Positions 21,600-34,695 of a DNA stretch of 64,000 nt are shown here, piece after piece (the first letter of the stretch is position 1; every line of letters begins with the position of its first letter). Both the position numbers and the translations under genes were made by a program. The notes under the pieces were generated by a model. That model saw nothing but the letters and a program-made list of their open reading frames with translations, searched no databases and was not told the origin of the DNA. Source of the DNA: Coptis chinensis (lineage: Eukaryota > Streptophyta > Magnoliopsida > Ranunculales > Ranunculaceae); NCBI GenBank assembly GCA_015680905.1, contig CM027377.1, forward strand, positions 87,873,001 through 87,937,000, read 5' to 3'.

Positions 21600-23819
21600 G
21601 GTTGCCGGGAAAGGACGCCCTAAGATGATCGGACAGAGTCGTTAGCGACTTCAGATCGAGGATGACAAAATCAGCCGGATAGTAGAAATCCTGAACTTTT
21701 ACCAAAGACATTTTCGACCACACCCTTAGGATACTTAATAGACCGATCAGCTAATTGCAACGTCATTTTAGTGGGTTGCATCTCGTCTAGACCTATTTGT
21801 CTATACAAATAAAACGGGAGTAAGTTAACACTAGCCCCCAGGTCTAATAATGCGGTCGTCATATAGGAATCTCCTAAGGTGCATTGTACAAAGAGAATCG
21901 ACTGAGGGGTCCTTGTACTTAACAATTCCATTATGTTCAGATAGAGTTGGGAATTGTTCTGTTAAAAAGGCGTCTTTTGGTATATTGGTCTTATGCCTAG
22001 TAGTACACAACTCCTTAAGAAACTTAGCATGGTGTGGTAGCTTTTTAATAGCTTCGAGAAAGGGAAGGTTTATAGTTAGATTCTTGAAAACGTGCCTAAT
22101 CTCCTCATAATTTGTATCCCTAGTTAACATGGCTAATTTTTGTGGAAACGGTGGTTTCTCTCTATATTTAGCAATGGTATCACCTGGATGTTTAACCTTG
22201 GCTTTCTGTTTCTTAGGTTGTGTTGTAACTGGTACCTCTACAGTGGTAGGCTCTTCAGTTTCTATTTCGGTATCTAGTAAAATAGCGGTGTAGGGCTACT
22301 GGTGGGGTAACTATAGGCATAGTTACTTTGTTATCAACCACTCTGCCAGAACGGAGAGTGGTGATGGCATTTAGCTCACCTACATTTTCATATTCATTAC
22401 TAGTATTATCGGTTACCTCAAAGGCTGTGCTTGTTGTTTTAGGATTAGGTATTGCGTGACCTGGAAACACACCTTTGGGTTGGGCTTTATCTTGGGCCAA
22501 CTGTTGGCTTAAATTATTAACGGATTGTAGAAGCTGTTGGTTAGTTTGAGCCATGGTTTGGAAAAGTTTTTGGCTCACTTGTATGAAGGTGTCAAGACGA
22601 TCCCGGTTGTGTGGGTGTAGTAGTCACGGGTGGTGTATTTCGAACTATCTCGCGTAAATTATTTTTGGGCGGATTTTGATAGTTATTATTTACAGGAACG
22701 ATACCTCTATTAGCATTATAATTATTATAACTACCTTGACCTTGTGCTTGACCTTGTCGAGGTTGCACTTGGTTGTTATAATTATTATAATTACCCCGAG
22801 AAACTGCCCTTGTCGTGGTGGAGCTTGGATAAAACTGTGTGTTGGCCTAACATATTGATTATTGTACCCGGAGGTGTGGCGTGTTGGTTATTTCTCCAAC
22901 CAAAGTTGGGATTTTATCTCCAAGGGCGTTAGGTTCACTATTAATGGAACAAGCCTGTTCATAGGCTATAGGACGATGGGAGTCGGGATGCTCGGGACTC
23001 CAACGTAAACTACATGGATTTGAATTTACATTCATGACAGGGATAGGCTTTTGTTGAACAGAAATGGCCTCTACCTTTTTAGTGAGTGATTCGATTAGAG
23101 TTTTAAGCTCAGGATCGTGTTTAATTTCAAACATATCGGCGGCCTTAACTGTATTAGAAGAACTAGCGGAGCGGTGGATATCGTCACTACCCCCAGTTGT
23201 TATTTCTCTTAGTTTGATCCTCTAAAAATTTATAAGCCTCCGAGGCTCATTTACTTAGGAAACTACCCCCATTCATTATGTTAAGGACTTCTTTATGGTG
23301 GTGTAGAAGTCCTTTGAAAAAGGCACGAACTAACGTGTATTTCGCTAGGTTATGATGTGGACACTCTATAAGGAGATCGGTGAAACAATTCCAAGCCCTC
23401 GAAAATGATTCATGAGGATTTTGTCGAAAAGAAATGAATCTTGGAAAGTATCTCATCCGTCTTTAGGGGTGGGTAAAATGTTCCATAAACAGAGAACAAA
23501 TTTAGCCCACGAAGTCCACAAAATTAGCGCTTTGGGCAGTTAACCAAAGACGCCTTTATCGGCTAAGGTGAAAGGGAATACCCTCGGTTTAATTTGTTCC
23601 GCACCAACCGTAGGATGGTGGAATGTTGTTAGGACTTGTTCAATCCTACTTATTTGAGTTGATAAGGTTTTTCATGGTCTAAACCATGAAAAACGGGTAA
23701 CAAATTAAAATATTTGGGGGATTCGAAATCCCCGATTGGAGTCTAGAACGATGCAAGATTTGGGGCTATCGCCAAGGCTTTGTAGAAGTCGAGAGAGGAG
23801 TCTCTCCTTCTTCGTGCAT
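21600..23819 (-). pseudogene. Element A gag and protease, decayed
   Basis: Begins with ATG at 23819 by alignment to gag of element C. Retrotransposon gag core: FRQNPHESFSRAWNCFTDLL and HHKEVLNIMNGGSFLSK (23247-23456). A degraded zinc-knuckle region has N-P-C-S-L-R-W-S-P-E-H (about 23000). A Gln/Asn/Tyr-rich linker follows (22680-22850), then MSQKLFQTMAQTNQQLLQSV (from 22578). Next is the conserved pre-protease block (LPFLEAIKKLPHHAKFLKEL, about 22030) and the protease TALLDLGASVNLLPFYLY (about 21800-21855), with D-L-G-A-S as the active-site form typical of Athila-like elements. Gag packages element RNA; protease matures it. Several frameshifts and stops break the frame, including one just after protease (about 21600-21680). 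Confidence 0.8.
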
Positions 23820-24327
23820 CATATCGGTGGTGTGTGTGAAATAGTAGCTAGAGGTGTAGTGGGTGGTATACTAGATAGACTTGTTTGTTGACGTTGTTGT
23901 GTAATTACGTTCGGTGTTTTTGTTCGACCAGACCTTAATCTCATACAAGGCTAAGACCAAACTTAGCTAAACACGTCAACACTCCAAACAATTCTGATAT
24001 ACTAGTATAAACCTCTAACAGGAGATGCGAGGTATGGAAGAAAGGAATACCTAATTGCGTCCTTGCTTCGCTTATGAATAGCGTCTTGTTTACGCGTGTT
24101 CAGTGTATATAACAAGTTTGAACACTGAAAAACTTGAAAAATTGAAGATCGAATCAAACCTATGGAAATCCGGCAAAATTCAGCTCGAGTATGGGTAAGG
24201 CTCACTTTTTGAAGCCTTTTTTAGCTCCGGTGTAAACTTCGAAGTTACAATGTTTGAGCTGGTGGCGCTCGGCTTCTAATAACTTTTAGCGCAGGTGCGG
24301 CCTTTTAGCTTAGGTGGAAGTGCGCCC

Positions 24328-24358
<31 letters not shown>

Positions 24359-24477
24359 CCAAGGAAGTTTAATGCTGAAAAAGACAACCACGGTTAGAAT
24401 CGAACAAGGGTGGGTGGGTGAAATGGGACTTTAAGAAGAGTACTTATACTACGAAAACAATGCGAAAGTGAAACTAA
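23820..24477. other. Element A 5' leader
   Basis: Untranslated leader between PBS and gag on the minus strand. It includes GC-rich motif traces (about 24250-24325) and a long T tract (about 24330-24358). It shares sequence with the leader of C (CGCTTATGAATAGC, about 24068; TTGTTTACGCGTG). Confidence 0.6.
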
Positions 24478-24493
24478 GATGGCAGCGGCGCCA
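24478..24493 (-). promoter_or_regulatory. Primer binding site, element A
   Basis: The minus strand reads TGGCGCCGCTGCCATC two bases after the 5' LTR end. It resembles the complement of the 3' end of tRNA-Asp, the usual primer for Athila-like elements. Confidence 0.8.
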
Positions 24494-24495
24494 TT

Positions 24496-26051
24496 TGATA
24501 AAACATAAAAAGATGAATTTTACATACGAAATGACCGATAAAACTCAAAACGTAAGTAAACTAAAACTTTATTACATGCCTAAATTATAAAAGATTTCTA
24601 CTCTCAATCCTATGGAGATATAGTGGAGTAGATGATTCGTTCCACTCCTAGTTTTTCTGCATGGTAATGTTCTCTACGTATAAATAATCTTAACTAAAGT
24701 CTAATGAGAGATTTACGAAATGATAACTAGACTACGATGCAACTACCCACAAGATGCAACTAGTCGACTATTTAAACAACTATGGGAATACTACGTCAAT
24801 TCTATGATAAGGAGTTAGAGGGGGATTGATTCCACCTTAGCTCAACTTAATCCACTAACGGCAGATAATCGTCAGTAATCCGAATTGAGCGCTTTTGCGA
24901 ACAACGGTTATTCCTAATCCCTAATTACACATGGCATTTCTACCAATTCATAACTAGCATGTGAACGATTACACCCATTCTCATGGTGAACTAATCATTT
25001 CTAGAGTGGAAAGGAAATTACGACTATTCAACATTAACACGAATCAAGCTTTCATCAAGGCTTCTCAACCCCCTCTAATGGAGGTTTAGCCGAGAATCAT
25101 CACGCTATCATTCCCAATCAAATTCGAACAAGACATGATATAAAGATTGAAACTTTGCTTATTTAAACTCAAATGGAAACTACTCATGCAAAAATATATT
25201 CAATTTAATAAAGACAAATAATTGAATCTAAGAATTGAACTAAATAAGTAAATGGAAAATGAAACTAGATTACCAAGAACACTATTTTATTAATCTAATG
25301 AATAATAAAACAATGATTCAAATACTAAATTAATAATCTACTTTGTTCTAAAGTAATTAATTAAACATGAAACTAGATCTAAAACAAGATATGAAAAACT
25401 AATTAATTGACTAATTGAAATTCTAAAACTAAGTTCTAAAACTAATTAATGGAGGCTAACTAATCTAGGTCTAACTATCTACCATTAACAAAGAGTCAAG
25501 CTTTTGTTTTTATACTTTCAGATCCAAAAATCGTGCATGGGCTTGGAGCCATGTTTTGGGCCAGAGAATCAGGCCCAAAACCCAATTCTTTCAGTCCAAA
25601 AAGGCCCTTCAACTGCAGTTGGCTTCAACAGACTTTTCGTCCACTTCTGCTCCTCTGATTGGGTCAAGACTTAGACTATTGGAAAGATCTTTCCGAGTCA
25701 GTCGTTTTGACATAAGGTAGGCCCAATTCCAAGGTCTGAGTCCAAAGATACGGCCTTCGGAAGTTCTGCTGACTTTGTGTGTTGTTTCTGCCAGCGTCGA
25801 CTTTTCAGCTTTTGACCGGGCTTTACAAAGGCTTTGTCTTCTTGAATCTTGGCCTTTAATCACGGAACTCCTTAGCAACCGACCTTTGCTCCTTTATCTC
25901 GCTAAAGTGGCACATTTCTGCACATAATGGACTTTGAAACCTGAAATGCATAAAAACACGTAATCAGTATTAACTCTTAATTATTACTCACATAATTGGT
26001 CTAAAAGTATGACTGTTACAGGGTTAAAACTACGGTTTTGGGCTCTTATCA
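24496..26051 (-). repeat. 5' LTR of element A
   Basis: About 1556 bp. On the minus strand it starts TGATAAGAGCCCAAAACC and ends ..TTTTATCA next to the PBS. A TATA-like TATAAAAAC is at 25506-25514 (minus). The LTR family is shared with C, D and the solo LTR. The expected TSD copy is ATTCT (26052-26056). Confidence 0.85.
25506..25514 (-). promoter_or_regulatory. Putative LTR promoter TATA box, element A
   Basis: TATAAAAAC on the minus strand, at the same place as TATAAAAAC in the solo LTR (36311). LTR U3/R promoters of plant retroelements typically have such a box. Confidence 0.5.
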
Positions 26052-29000
26052 ATTCTCAACTTCCAACTGTACTTGTTTTCGATTCACGATGAATTCGTAT
26101 TACCCTATCATCTGACACCTACAAAATGATCAAGTTCATATTCGAAATATTGTTTAATATTTAATATTCTGACCAAACATCAACTTGGAAAGTCAACATA
26201 GTCAGGGAATAACAATAATTAACTTACCCCCCGACTTTCACAGAGTATGTCAAGAATAACATAGTGCGTATTAACACTCCTTTCAAGCTATAACAAGACT
26301 AATGTTATTACGAAATATGACAAAATGAACAAAACACTACAAGAAAAAATGTTTTATATCACTATTAAAAATAGTAACAAAAAGTCTTTTGTCACTATTT
26401 TTTTTTTCCAAAACCGTGACAGAGTGAGTGTCATTTATTTTTTTCCTAAAACCATCACAAAAATTTGTTCTAGACTAGCATCTCTCAGCCATAAAAAATG
26501 GTAACAACTGCCCAAAAACCGTCCCAAAAAAACATATCTTTTGTGACAGTTCTGGCAAAACTGTGATAAATGTTATAATTTTTTTCAAAAAAAAAAATTG
26601 TATATATTTAAAAACAAACATTTCACATTGAATTGGACCTGCAACAAATATACACCTAAAATATAATCCATTAAAAATCAAATAGCATTCATAAATGCTA
26701 ACTCCATTTAACATTCTAGTAGCAAAAATAAACATAAGACTTAGGTGATCAATAGGTACTTAATAAATAATAATATACAAATGAATGGATTAAGAAAGAA
26801 TTGTGACCAAGTCACATTCACGTCAAACACTCGTGATTAGTCTTCATCATAGTTTGAAAGGCATTCTTAGAGACACCGAACAAACTACGAGCTTTGACAT
26901 CTATCCAAGGTGGAAGTCTTCTTGCTGGCTAGAAAGTTTCTTGATCTGCAAAAGTTAAAAATATAAGAAATAAAACATAAAAACTAAGGAACTAAAAGAT
27001 TAAAATAAAGCTTGGGCAGCTACCACACTACAGTACTAGGCCATCTTCATCAATACCTAGCAACCATTGTTGATCCCACTAAATCTTAAAAATGCCAAAG
27101 ATAAAGTGAATGACAAAAAAATCATTTATCTGGTTTTAATGATTATTCCAGTAAAGAGAACTGCAAAACAAATAAAATTCATATAACAAGTGCTTCTAAG
27201 CTTTAGTGAATAAGAAAATAGGGTTGTACAAAGTCAGATAGTAACATTTGTAAAAGTTGGACATGGGGGATGTAACGCCCCCAAAATTCAAACCTATGAC
27301 ACGTGGCTTATCTGGAAAAAATTTTGGCAAAGTCTTCTCTGTATTTTTTACATTTCATAAATATAAAACTTGTCTTAACTTGAAATTTTAATAAGAATAC
27401 ATCCAAACTAAATATAAAACCTCATACCTCAGTTGTAAACCCAACTACTAAAAGATATATTGGTTCGCATAACCAATTACTTAACCATCTCGACTAATGT
27501 CAGCTAAGGTAAGTAACCAATCCTCGAATAAGAAGAAAACTATAAATATGCAAACAACATCCAAAAAACCCTAGTACACTACTTTTACAATGCAACTAAC
27601 ATACATACAACCTCAACAAAACCATCTAACCCTACATATTCCAAATACACCCATAAATGAAGGATTGGCAAATGCCAGATCACTTGAGTACCAAACTAAT
27701 ATCGACTAAACAAATAAAGATATCTCTAATATGGCAATTGGGTGGATACAAACACGACTAGAAATAAAAACACCTATAGCAATAAATATTTAAGTTATAG
27801 TAAAACTTAGGCTCATTGCAATTCCCGCATCTGCCTATTTGTAACCAAATGACATACATAAAACATTAAACCTAAATCACTTAATTTCAGTTCTTCCAAG
27901 CAAAAATACGTAAGGATCCAATATTAAACATATCACACAGATCACATTAAGCACGCTCTAACATATATATATGAGTTTTTGTGTAGATGTTATCTATGAT
28001 TAGTAGATCACATCCACAAATTATTAAGCACGCCAATTATGTTTTGACCAAATATGATCAAAACACTAAGTGATGACGAAAGAGGTGAATAACGTAGAAG
28101 AGTCGTGAGAAAAGTGATGTTGATTGAGTGAATGATGAGATTGTACCTTTCGGTTGCCTACGTACCCAAATTATCGATGGGATCAAGTCTCAAGAATGTA
28201 GTTCTGTATGAAAAATAGTTTGGTATTTATATAGGTAAAGTAGAGACTCCTTGTAGCTCAAGTATTTTTGTAGCTTAAGTAATTGTAATTGAGTATAACT
28301 CGCAACTGATAATTATCTCTTTGATAAGAAATAAATCTGGACATAAATTAATGTATGTTAGTGGCAAGCCATGTGGCTAAGATTCAGCCTTAGACACATG
28401 AGTTAATGGGCCTGTACATTGATCTATGGTATTGCAAATTGGGCTTTATCCCTGTCGATTAAACGAATAAAGTGGAGACCCCTACCAATGGACGTTGCCA
28501 CGTAGGTGGGGGTTGAAACACACATTTACACAAATTAGAGGTGGAAAGAAATAACAGTAAACTGTCAGAACCACCATATAACATGTTTTTAGAAGTGACG
28601 TAGACTGGACTCAAGCAACTAAGAATCCTATAGGCTATAGTCCAATCCTGATCGAAATTTAAATAATTAAAAAGTATATTATGAAACTTCAATTCTATTA
28701 AGTGCAATGGATTAATAACATTAGCAAATAAGGCGTCATGTAATTCCATTTTCTACTATACATCAAAAGAACATTCTGACTATTTGGTACACTTATAAGA
28801 GCATAAAGACAAATATTATATAACAAATCATACAAAGTCGGTCCTATTATTGTAAAAGATAATCTTTTTAACGAAATGGTTGCAATTAAATAATTTAGAG
28901 CATGTCAAATAAACATAAGAAGTAATGTTAAAAATCAGACCAGATGCATGTTTTGCCATTTAGTTATGGGCGTTTTGCTTTTGAGTAGCATGAGCTTGGT

Positions 29001-29819
29001 ATTCTTGTGCAGCAGCACATGCCATAGGAACTTGACTTAAAGCCCTCATAGTACCTGAGAAGTTTCAAACCTTAGCATAGACGACCAAAAGTGTTCTCAC
29101 AGCTAACATAAAAATAAGTTTAGACTAACTATTTACCTATAGATAACGACTATAATTAGTGAGCACAACAACACATTAATACAACTAATAACCAATTTTA
29201 CCTCATACACATACATTGGAAATCACTTCTTGCAAGAACAATAGCCAAAGACACCTTGGACTGATTTGTTTTGGATTTCAACGTGTGCATTCCATAGATC
29301 CTTGTTCAAGCTACACCAGGGTGGGCGTAGGCGTGCTACTCTGCAGGCCAGAAAAACAAAGATTGACAACCTTAAAAGAAATGAGAAGTAAGAGAAATGT
29401 GTGTATGAAGGTGTTTTCATGTGCAATTTAGGTGCTTGCCATGATGTTTGCGAAAGATCTGTGTGTGCACGGGTAAAATAAGTAGCGTAATTAATATACC
29501 GGTATAGTATTGCTCAAGTATCTGATCAAGAAAGCAGTAAAGTGTAGTAAATGATCCCCATTTTTGGCAAACTCGACAACATCGTAATCGGCTAGTTGCA
29601 TAAAACCTTATTAAGTCCCATTTAGCCATCCTCGCATAAGCACCAACAAACAAATCTTTCCAAGTTACCAATAAAGACCGGTAAATAATTTATACAAAAA
29701 TCAATAACTTATCGTGAAAGAAAGCATGTGGATTAGTTTAACTTGACCTAGAAGTGGACCTACTATGATTCAATATACTAGCCTATATATATATGAAGAA
29801 AGTTAACTTCATTGTTAAT
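26052..29819. other. Inter-element gap between A and D
   Basis: No supported gene. It holds an orphan CACTA-like terminus at 26335 and an AT-rich body. Two minus-strand exon-like stretches were not identified: one near 26820-26940 reading P-P-W-I-D-V-K-A-R-S-L-F-G, one near 28940-29060 reading M-A-C-A-A-A-Q-E-Y-Q-A-H-A-T. A TGTAACGCCCCC sequence at about 27274 looks like an LTR start, but no matching end was found. Short open frames at 28459-28749 and 29417-29671 have no recognisable domain. Confidence 0.4.
26335..26580. mobile_element. Orphan CACTA-like left terminus
   Basis: Starts CACTACAAGAAAAAATG, a common plant CACTA end. It is followed by subterminal-like motifs TTTTGTCACTA, CCGTGACAGAGTGAGTGTCA and TTTTGTGACAG, alternating in both orientations. 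No matching GTAGTG end was found before 29820, so the extent is unknown; the end given covers only the repeat-like part. Confidence 0.6.
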
Positions 29820-31122
29820 TGATAATTTGTAAAACAATAGTTTTACCTACTCTTAACTAATTATGCTATGAATAAGTAAAACTAAAGCTAAAACATTGCC
29901 ATGATCAAAGATTCTACTCTCGATTATCGTGAAATATATGGAGTAGAGAATTCGTTCCACTCCTAGTTGTTTGGATGTAAGTTTCCAATGTTTAAATGAT
30001 TCTAACAAAACTAATGAGAGTAATGGTTTTAATTATACTAATACGGAGATTGAAATTATAATAACTAGATTATACTAACGGCAATTTAATACAAAGGTGT
30101 GAATATGGAGAAGGGATTAAGGGAATTTGATTCCACTTGATGTGTTCCTAATATGCTAGAGTAGATTATTGCAATCCTAACTAAATAAGATTAAGTGTTT
30201 GATCCTTAATTATTCATGGCAATCTCTGCCAACTAATAATTAGTATGTGAGGAAGTTCAACCCATTCTCATGGTAAATCAACTAACCTACTAGAGTGAAA
30301 CTCTTAAGAAGCAATAATCCTAACTAACACATCAAGTCTTCATCAAGCTTCATCAAACCCCTCTAATTGAGGTTTAGCTAGAAATCATTAGACTATCATA
30401 CAAGAATATGACATAATGAAGCACAATACTTGGATTTTATTAATCTAATGAAATAATGAAGAACAAACAACTACTTAAAACTAATGAAAAACTATATGAA
30501 TTAAAACCTAGATATCTAATTAATTATCTAATCTAGTATATATTGAGTTATGCCTTAGTCCTCTTTATATAAGAGAGGGATAGGTTTACAATTTCGTTCA
30601 TGGGCTTTGGAACCATGTTTTGGGCCATGAAATCAAGCCCAAAACCTAATTACTTAAGTCCAAAAAGGGTTTCTCTGCTAGAAATTACCGTAATAGCCTT
30701 TTTGTCCACTTATGCTCCTCTGTTTGGGTCAAGGCCTGGACCGTTAGAAAGCTCTTTCCGAGCCAGTCATTTTGACAAATAATACGCCCAATTATGAGAT
30801 CTGAGTCCAAAGATACGGCCTAAAGAAGTTCTGTTAACTTTTCTACTCTATTTCTGCCCGCGTTGGCTTTGACTTTTCAGCTTTGACCGGGCTTTAAAAA
30901 GGTTTTTGCTCCTTGAATCTTGGCCTTTCAGCATAGAACTTCTTAGCAACCAACTTTCGCTCCTTTATCTCGCAAAAGTGACATATTTCTTCTCATATTC
31001 GACTCTAATGCCTGGAATACACAAAAGCACGTAAATATTATTAACTCTTATTTATTAAACACATAATTGGTCTAAATGTAATGATATTAAGGGGTTAAAA
31101 CTACAGTTTTGGGCTCTTATCA
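29820..31122 (-). repeat. 3' LTR of element D
   Basis: About 1303 bp. On the minus strand it starts TGATAAGAGCCCAAAACTG and ends ..AAATTATCA. It is related to the LTRs of A, C and the solo LTR. It includes a TATA-like TTATATAAAG (minus) at about 30563-30572. Confidence 0.8.
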
Positions 31123-31135
31123 AACCACCCCCAAA
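31123..31135 (-). promoter_or_regulatory. Polypurine tract, element D
   Basis: The minus strand reads TTGGGGGTGGTT directly before the 3' LTR start TGATAAG. A polypurine tract primes plus-strand DNA synthesis. The equivalent in C is at 45245. Confidence 0.65.
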
Positions 31136-33093
31136 CAACATTTTGCTTGTCCTCAAGCAAATATGAGAAACTAATATAAGTGGCCAAAAATGGAGTTCTA
31201 ACTAATCTTGTTTCGCTGAGTGTGATTGCATTTACCATATGTAATAAGGCCTTAAACCACTAGGAATTCCCTAGTGGACGAGTTATAGCCTCGTGAGAGT
31301 TTTCCAGAGAAGGTGCTCACAAACTTCATATATATTACAACGACTAAGAAATAAAATTACTGTTTCTTACTTTCTTCTCAGATATCTCTACATCTCACTA
31401 GCAATGAATACAGAATAATCAATTCGAAATCTAAGCTAATACGTGCATAATAATCAATCATCTACGGATAAACATATATACAATGAACTATGCTATAAAA
31501 TGCAATAACAGGTCCGTTTCTGAAACTTTGGAATAGCGTCCTTAAGTAGGTCCTCACATATATGTCAAGACAAAACACCATGATTTTTCCACTCAAGTTT
31601 TGGTCACTCCAGTGCGCAGTGGGCACACTTTACCTTACAATCTTAATGACATACAAGGAAGCCAAAGTTCATCAAACATATATGCCACTTACTATCACAC
31701 TAACCTATTCTTAATTGAGCTAGAAGTCTTTATTAGGTGTTGCGGAAAGTAGGAGATGGTTTAAGAATGAAGGAAATTGATATTCAAAAAGGACAAGTCT
31801 GAGATAATAGAGTCTTCATATTATGTAACTTGAGAAAACCTTATTCTTACTTTGCTTCTACACTTTGTTTCCATCCTTAGCCATTTTTTTCTTTTTCTTT
31901 TGGGTTTTGACTCATTTGATTCGGTTTTTGGAGTTCTAACTGTTTTATTTTTTTTTTCTCTCTTTTCTTTGGATTGAAACTTCCTTTTCTTATTTGAAGC
32001 AACTAACAAATTCTTAGTTTCACAGGTCTTTCTCTTTTCTATTCTTCATTTCATCTCTATTCTCAGACTTATTCAAAAATTGGTAGGCTTATTTTATTTT
32101 AATTTTGTTTTGTATAATGGTAAAGGATTTGCGATTTATGAAAGGCTAAAGAAAGGCTCAGAGGGGCGACTAGTGGAAAATAATTTCATATAGGTTTGAA
32201 TTTCTGGCTATATCGATCCGAAGAGGGCCTAAATTCTCGCTTAGGATATGGTATAGTGATCAAGCAAGTGGACATGTGATTTCTCTATTCGGAATTTACT
32301 TCTCCCTTGTGTCATTTCTCAAATATTTCACTCATATAAGGCTTTAGGCTATATTCTCACTGGATTTGTAGAATAAGTACTCTAGCCTAGATTTCAGAAA
32401 CTTACTGCCAAACAATCATAGATACTCATGCAATATATTTATAGAAAGATGCAATGATTATTACCTACATATTAACCTAAATTTCTAAAGATTATTCTAA
32501 TATATGAGCTAACGTGAAATATCTAGACTATTATCATCATGGAGAAAGAAACAATACCATTATTTCCTAAGTGTATATCATAAAATGTTTATTTATATTA
32601 TTTTTTATTTTTTTTACTAGAAAACAAGTACATATTATACATGTATTATCCTAATAGGTGCCTTAAATTATGCGTGTTTCTATGCCACCCCCAGACAAGA
32701 ACATGCTTTGTCCTCAAAGTATTAAAATAAGAAAGGTAGGAAATACCATGGAAACGTGTGAAAATTAAAGAACACCCTACAAAACAAATTTAGAACATAC
32801 TAATATAGATAAACAAAAACAGACGCAAGTCTATATGAGTTCCACCCGTTATGGGGATAACAAAAATTAAATTGCTTGGGACATAAGCAGACACGAACAA
32901 AAATTAAAACTTACCTCATATCCCGTATTTACACGTTTTCCTCCTTATCTATATAGAAGTGAGGTTTTTTTGCGTCCTGCCACGCCATGATAACTTGCCA
33001 AGCCTTTCTCCATGTATGATCAACGATCGCTAACCTGTTAAGCGCCACTTGGTCGGATGGGGTGTAAGGGGCATCCCAATTAGGTTGTATCCT
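31136..33093. other. 3' spacer of element D
   Basis: About 1.95 kb of non-coding sequence, collinear with 45259-47283 of element C. Shared landmarks are ACTAGGAATTCCCTAG, GGGGCGACTAG and the second copy of the CCACCCCCAGACAAG-type line (about 32690). Pyrimidine-rich tracts occur at 31880-32060. Confidence 0.7.
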
Positions 33094-33869
33094 CTACCCC
33101 GGCCAAGTCATTGCACAAAAAGAACGTATAACACAATTGGTGGGTCTCATAATTTCAACCCCAACCCAATCCTTGAAATGGACACAAAAATCAGGAAAAA
33201 AGAAACGCATGATGCGGCAAACCAAAACAGGCATAAGAAGGTACTTATGCCTCATACTATGAGCTCTTGCTAGGCTAGCCACTAAAACCTAGGGAATGTC
33301 ATATAAGAAACGTCACTCAGCTAAAACAAGGAAAATGTCACCAGCGGCATTACTTGCAGAAGAAAACCGCCACTCCCCTAAAATATTCATCATGATAAAG
33401 AACATGGTAGTGCCTACGTTCAGGGACAGGCTACCAAGGGCTATGTTATATTGCCCTTGGTCCTCTACACGAAAAACCCCTTGCCCCATAAGTCTCGTGA
33501 AAATACTCATAGTTATAAAGGTATACATTATTAGACATATAGCCCCATGAGTTTTTAGGAACAGACATAGGCATTCTCACAGCAAAGGCAACCAAAAACT
33601 TGCTGAAATCCATTATATTGTCGTATAATTAACTATGACAGAGAACACTTGTTCTCCATCTGATCTATAAAAGAACTTAGAATTATTATAGAAATATTCA
33701 GTAAGTTTAGGAAATATTCAGTAAGTTTAGGTGAATGTGAGTCAACAGGACTTACCAGTAGATTCTGCCATCTTGACTACACGATCTTTTCACGGAACCA
33801 TCCTCCATAGGTCTCGCTTCCAAGCAAATCCTCGAAAGACTGCTCCGGTATGATCTGAGGAGACTTCAT
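33094..33869 (-). pseudogene. Element D post-pol ORF2, decayed
   Basis: Starts MKSPQIIPEQSFEDLLGSET at 33869. Conserved blocks in order are the W-F-R-E-K-I-V segment, a Y-N-N/F-Y stretch near 33680, VFRVEDQGQYNIALGSLSLN (about 33430-33490), MMNILGEWRFSSASN (about 33360-33405), RAHSMRHKYLLMPVLVCRI (about 33210-33270) and a final C-A-M-T-W-P-G before a stop at 33094. A direct repeat TTCAGTAAGTTTAGG at 33700 and 33719 and several frameshifts break it. Same family as 17042-17674 and 47284-47972. Function unknown. Confidence 0.7.
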
Positions 33870-33954
33870 ATCACACAAACACACTCTAGAACTGCTGGAA
33901 ACAACCTCGGAAGAACCTACAAAAATGTCAGAATTGGAAGTGGCTGCGGAGGTG

Positions 33955-34080
33955 AAGGGCGCGGGCGCCCTCAAGTTTGCCTGTGGAAGGGCGCAGGTGC
34001 GCTCTTGCCTTTCGAGATGTCCAGTGTTTTGAGGGTGGGCGCGCTCTGACTTTAGGCAAAGTAAAGGGCGTGCGCTCTCC
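33955..34080. repeat. GC-rich motif cluster, element D
   Basis: Three or more imperfect GGGCGCAGGTGCGCTC motifs between the two post-pol ORFs, as in A and C. Confidence 0.75.
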
Positions 34081-34695
34081 GTGTATGATGAGTTCTATGA
34101 AGTGAAAATCAAAGGTAAAGTGAGAGATGCAAAATGAGAAGTGTGATTTGAAGTTTAGAGTGAACCAAGGATTTATAGAGAACTAGTTTCTAAGTTCCAC
34201 AAGTTTCCCAACTAGTTAAGGCAACATGATGGAATAAGACAATTCTAAAATCAAAATAGAAACAGACAAGAGGCATACTCCAAAACCAAACCAATAGCTT
34301 TTTGGAAACCAAACCAATAGCTTTTTGGCTGGAATTAATATAGCAATCATCTAATTATGACTCCTTGATGTTGCACCAACAACACTAGCTAATTCTTGCT
34401 ACACCAAAATAGCAACATTCTCACATAATTCAATCATTATCAAACAGGCAATAATATTTCGACAAAAATACGTGGATATGATTAGACGCATTGCTAAATA
34501 AATAATTCCACCCCTAAACAAGTTGGAAGGGTGGGATTCACGATACATAACATAGCATATGCCAGAATAACAACTTCAAATTTGAAAATAACAAATACAT
34601 AATTCAAATGTAACTACTTAACTTAACAATTTGAAATCAAAATCTACGAAAAACAGGGAAAAATGTCTTAACACAACAAAAATACAATAAAACTA
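34081..34695. other. Spacer between post-pol ORFs, element D
   Basis: AT-rich with no gene seen. It contains a 19-bp direct repeat GGAAACCAAACCAATAGCT (near 34290 and 34310) and the conserved CAAGTTGGAAGGGTGGGATT line near 34520. Confidence 0.5.

Larger units (their letters stand above)
17039..26051 (-). mobile_element. Element A: Athila-like LTR retrotransposon without RT, RNase H and integrase, interrupted by CACTA-1
   Basis: Minus-strand element. The 5' LTR is at 24496-26051 and a tRNA-Asp-type PBS is next to it. Gag and protease follow (21600-23819), then an unrelated ORF where pol should be (20702-21583), the conserved post-pol spacer, and two post-pol ORFs. CACTA-1 cuts the second post-pol ORF at 17038, so the 3' part and 3' LTR lie left of the window. 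Sequence and order match elements C and D, apart from the missing pol region. Confidence 0.85.

Noticed and set aside
24330-24358. Long T tract as a non-LTR retroelement (SINE/LINE) tail
   Set aside because: It lies inside the leader of element A, with no flanking duplication or upstream SINE/LINE body.
27274-28520. TGTAACGCCCCC at 27274 as the start of a further LTR
   Set aside because: No matching LTR end, PBS, coding region or target duplication could be found; kept only as a remark in the gap description.
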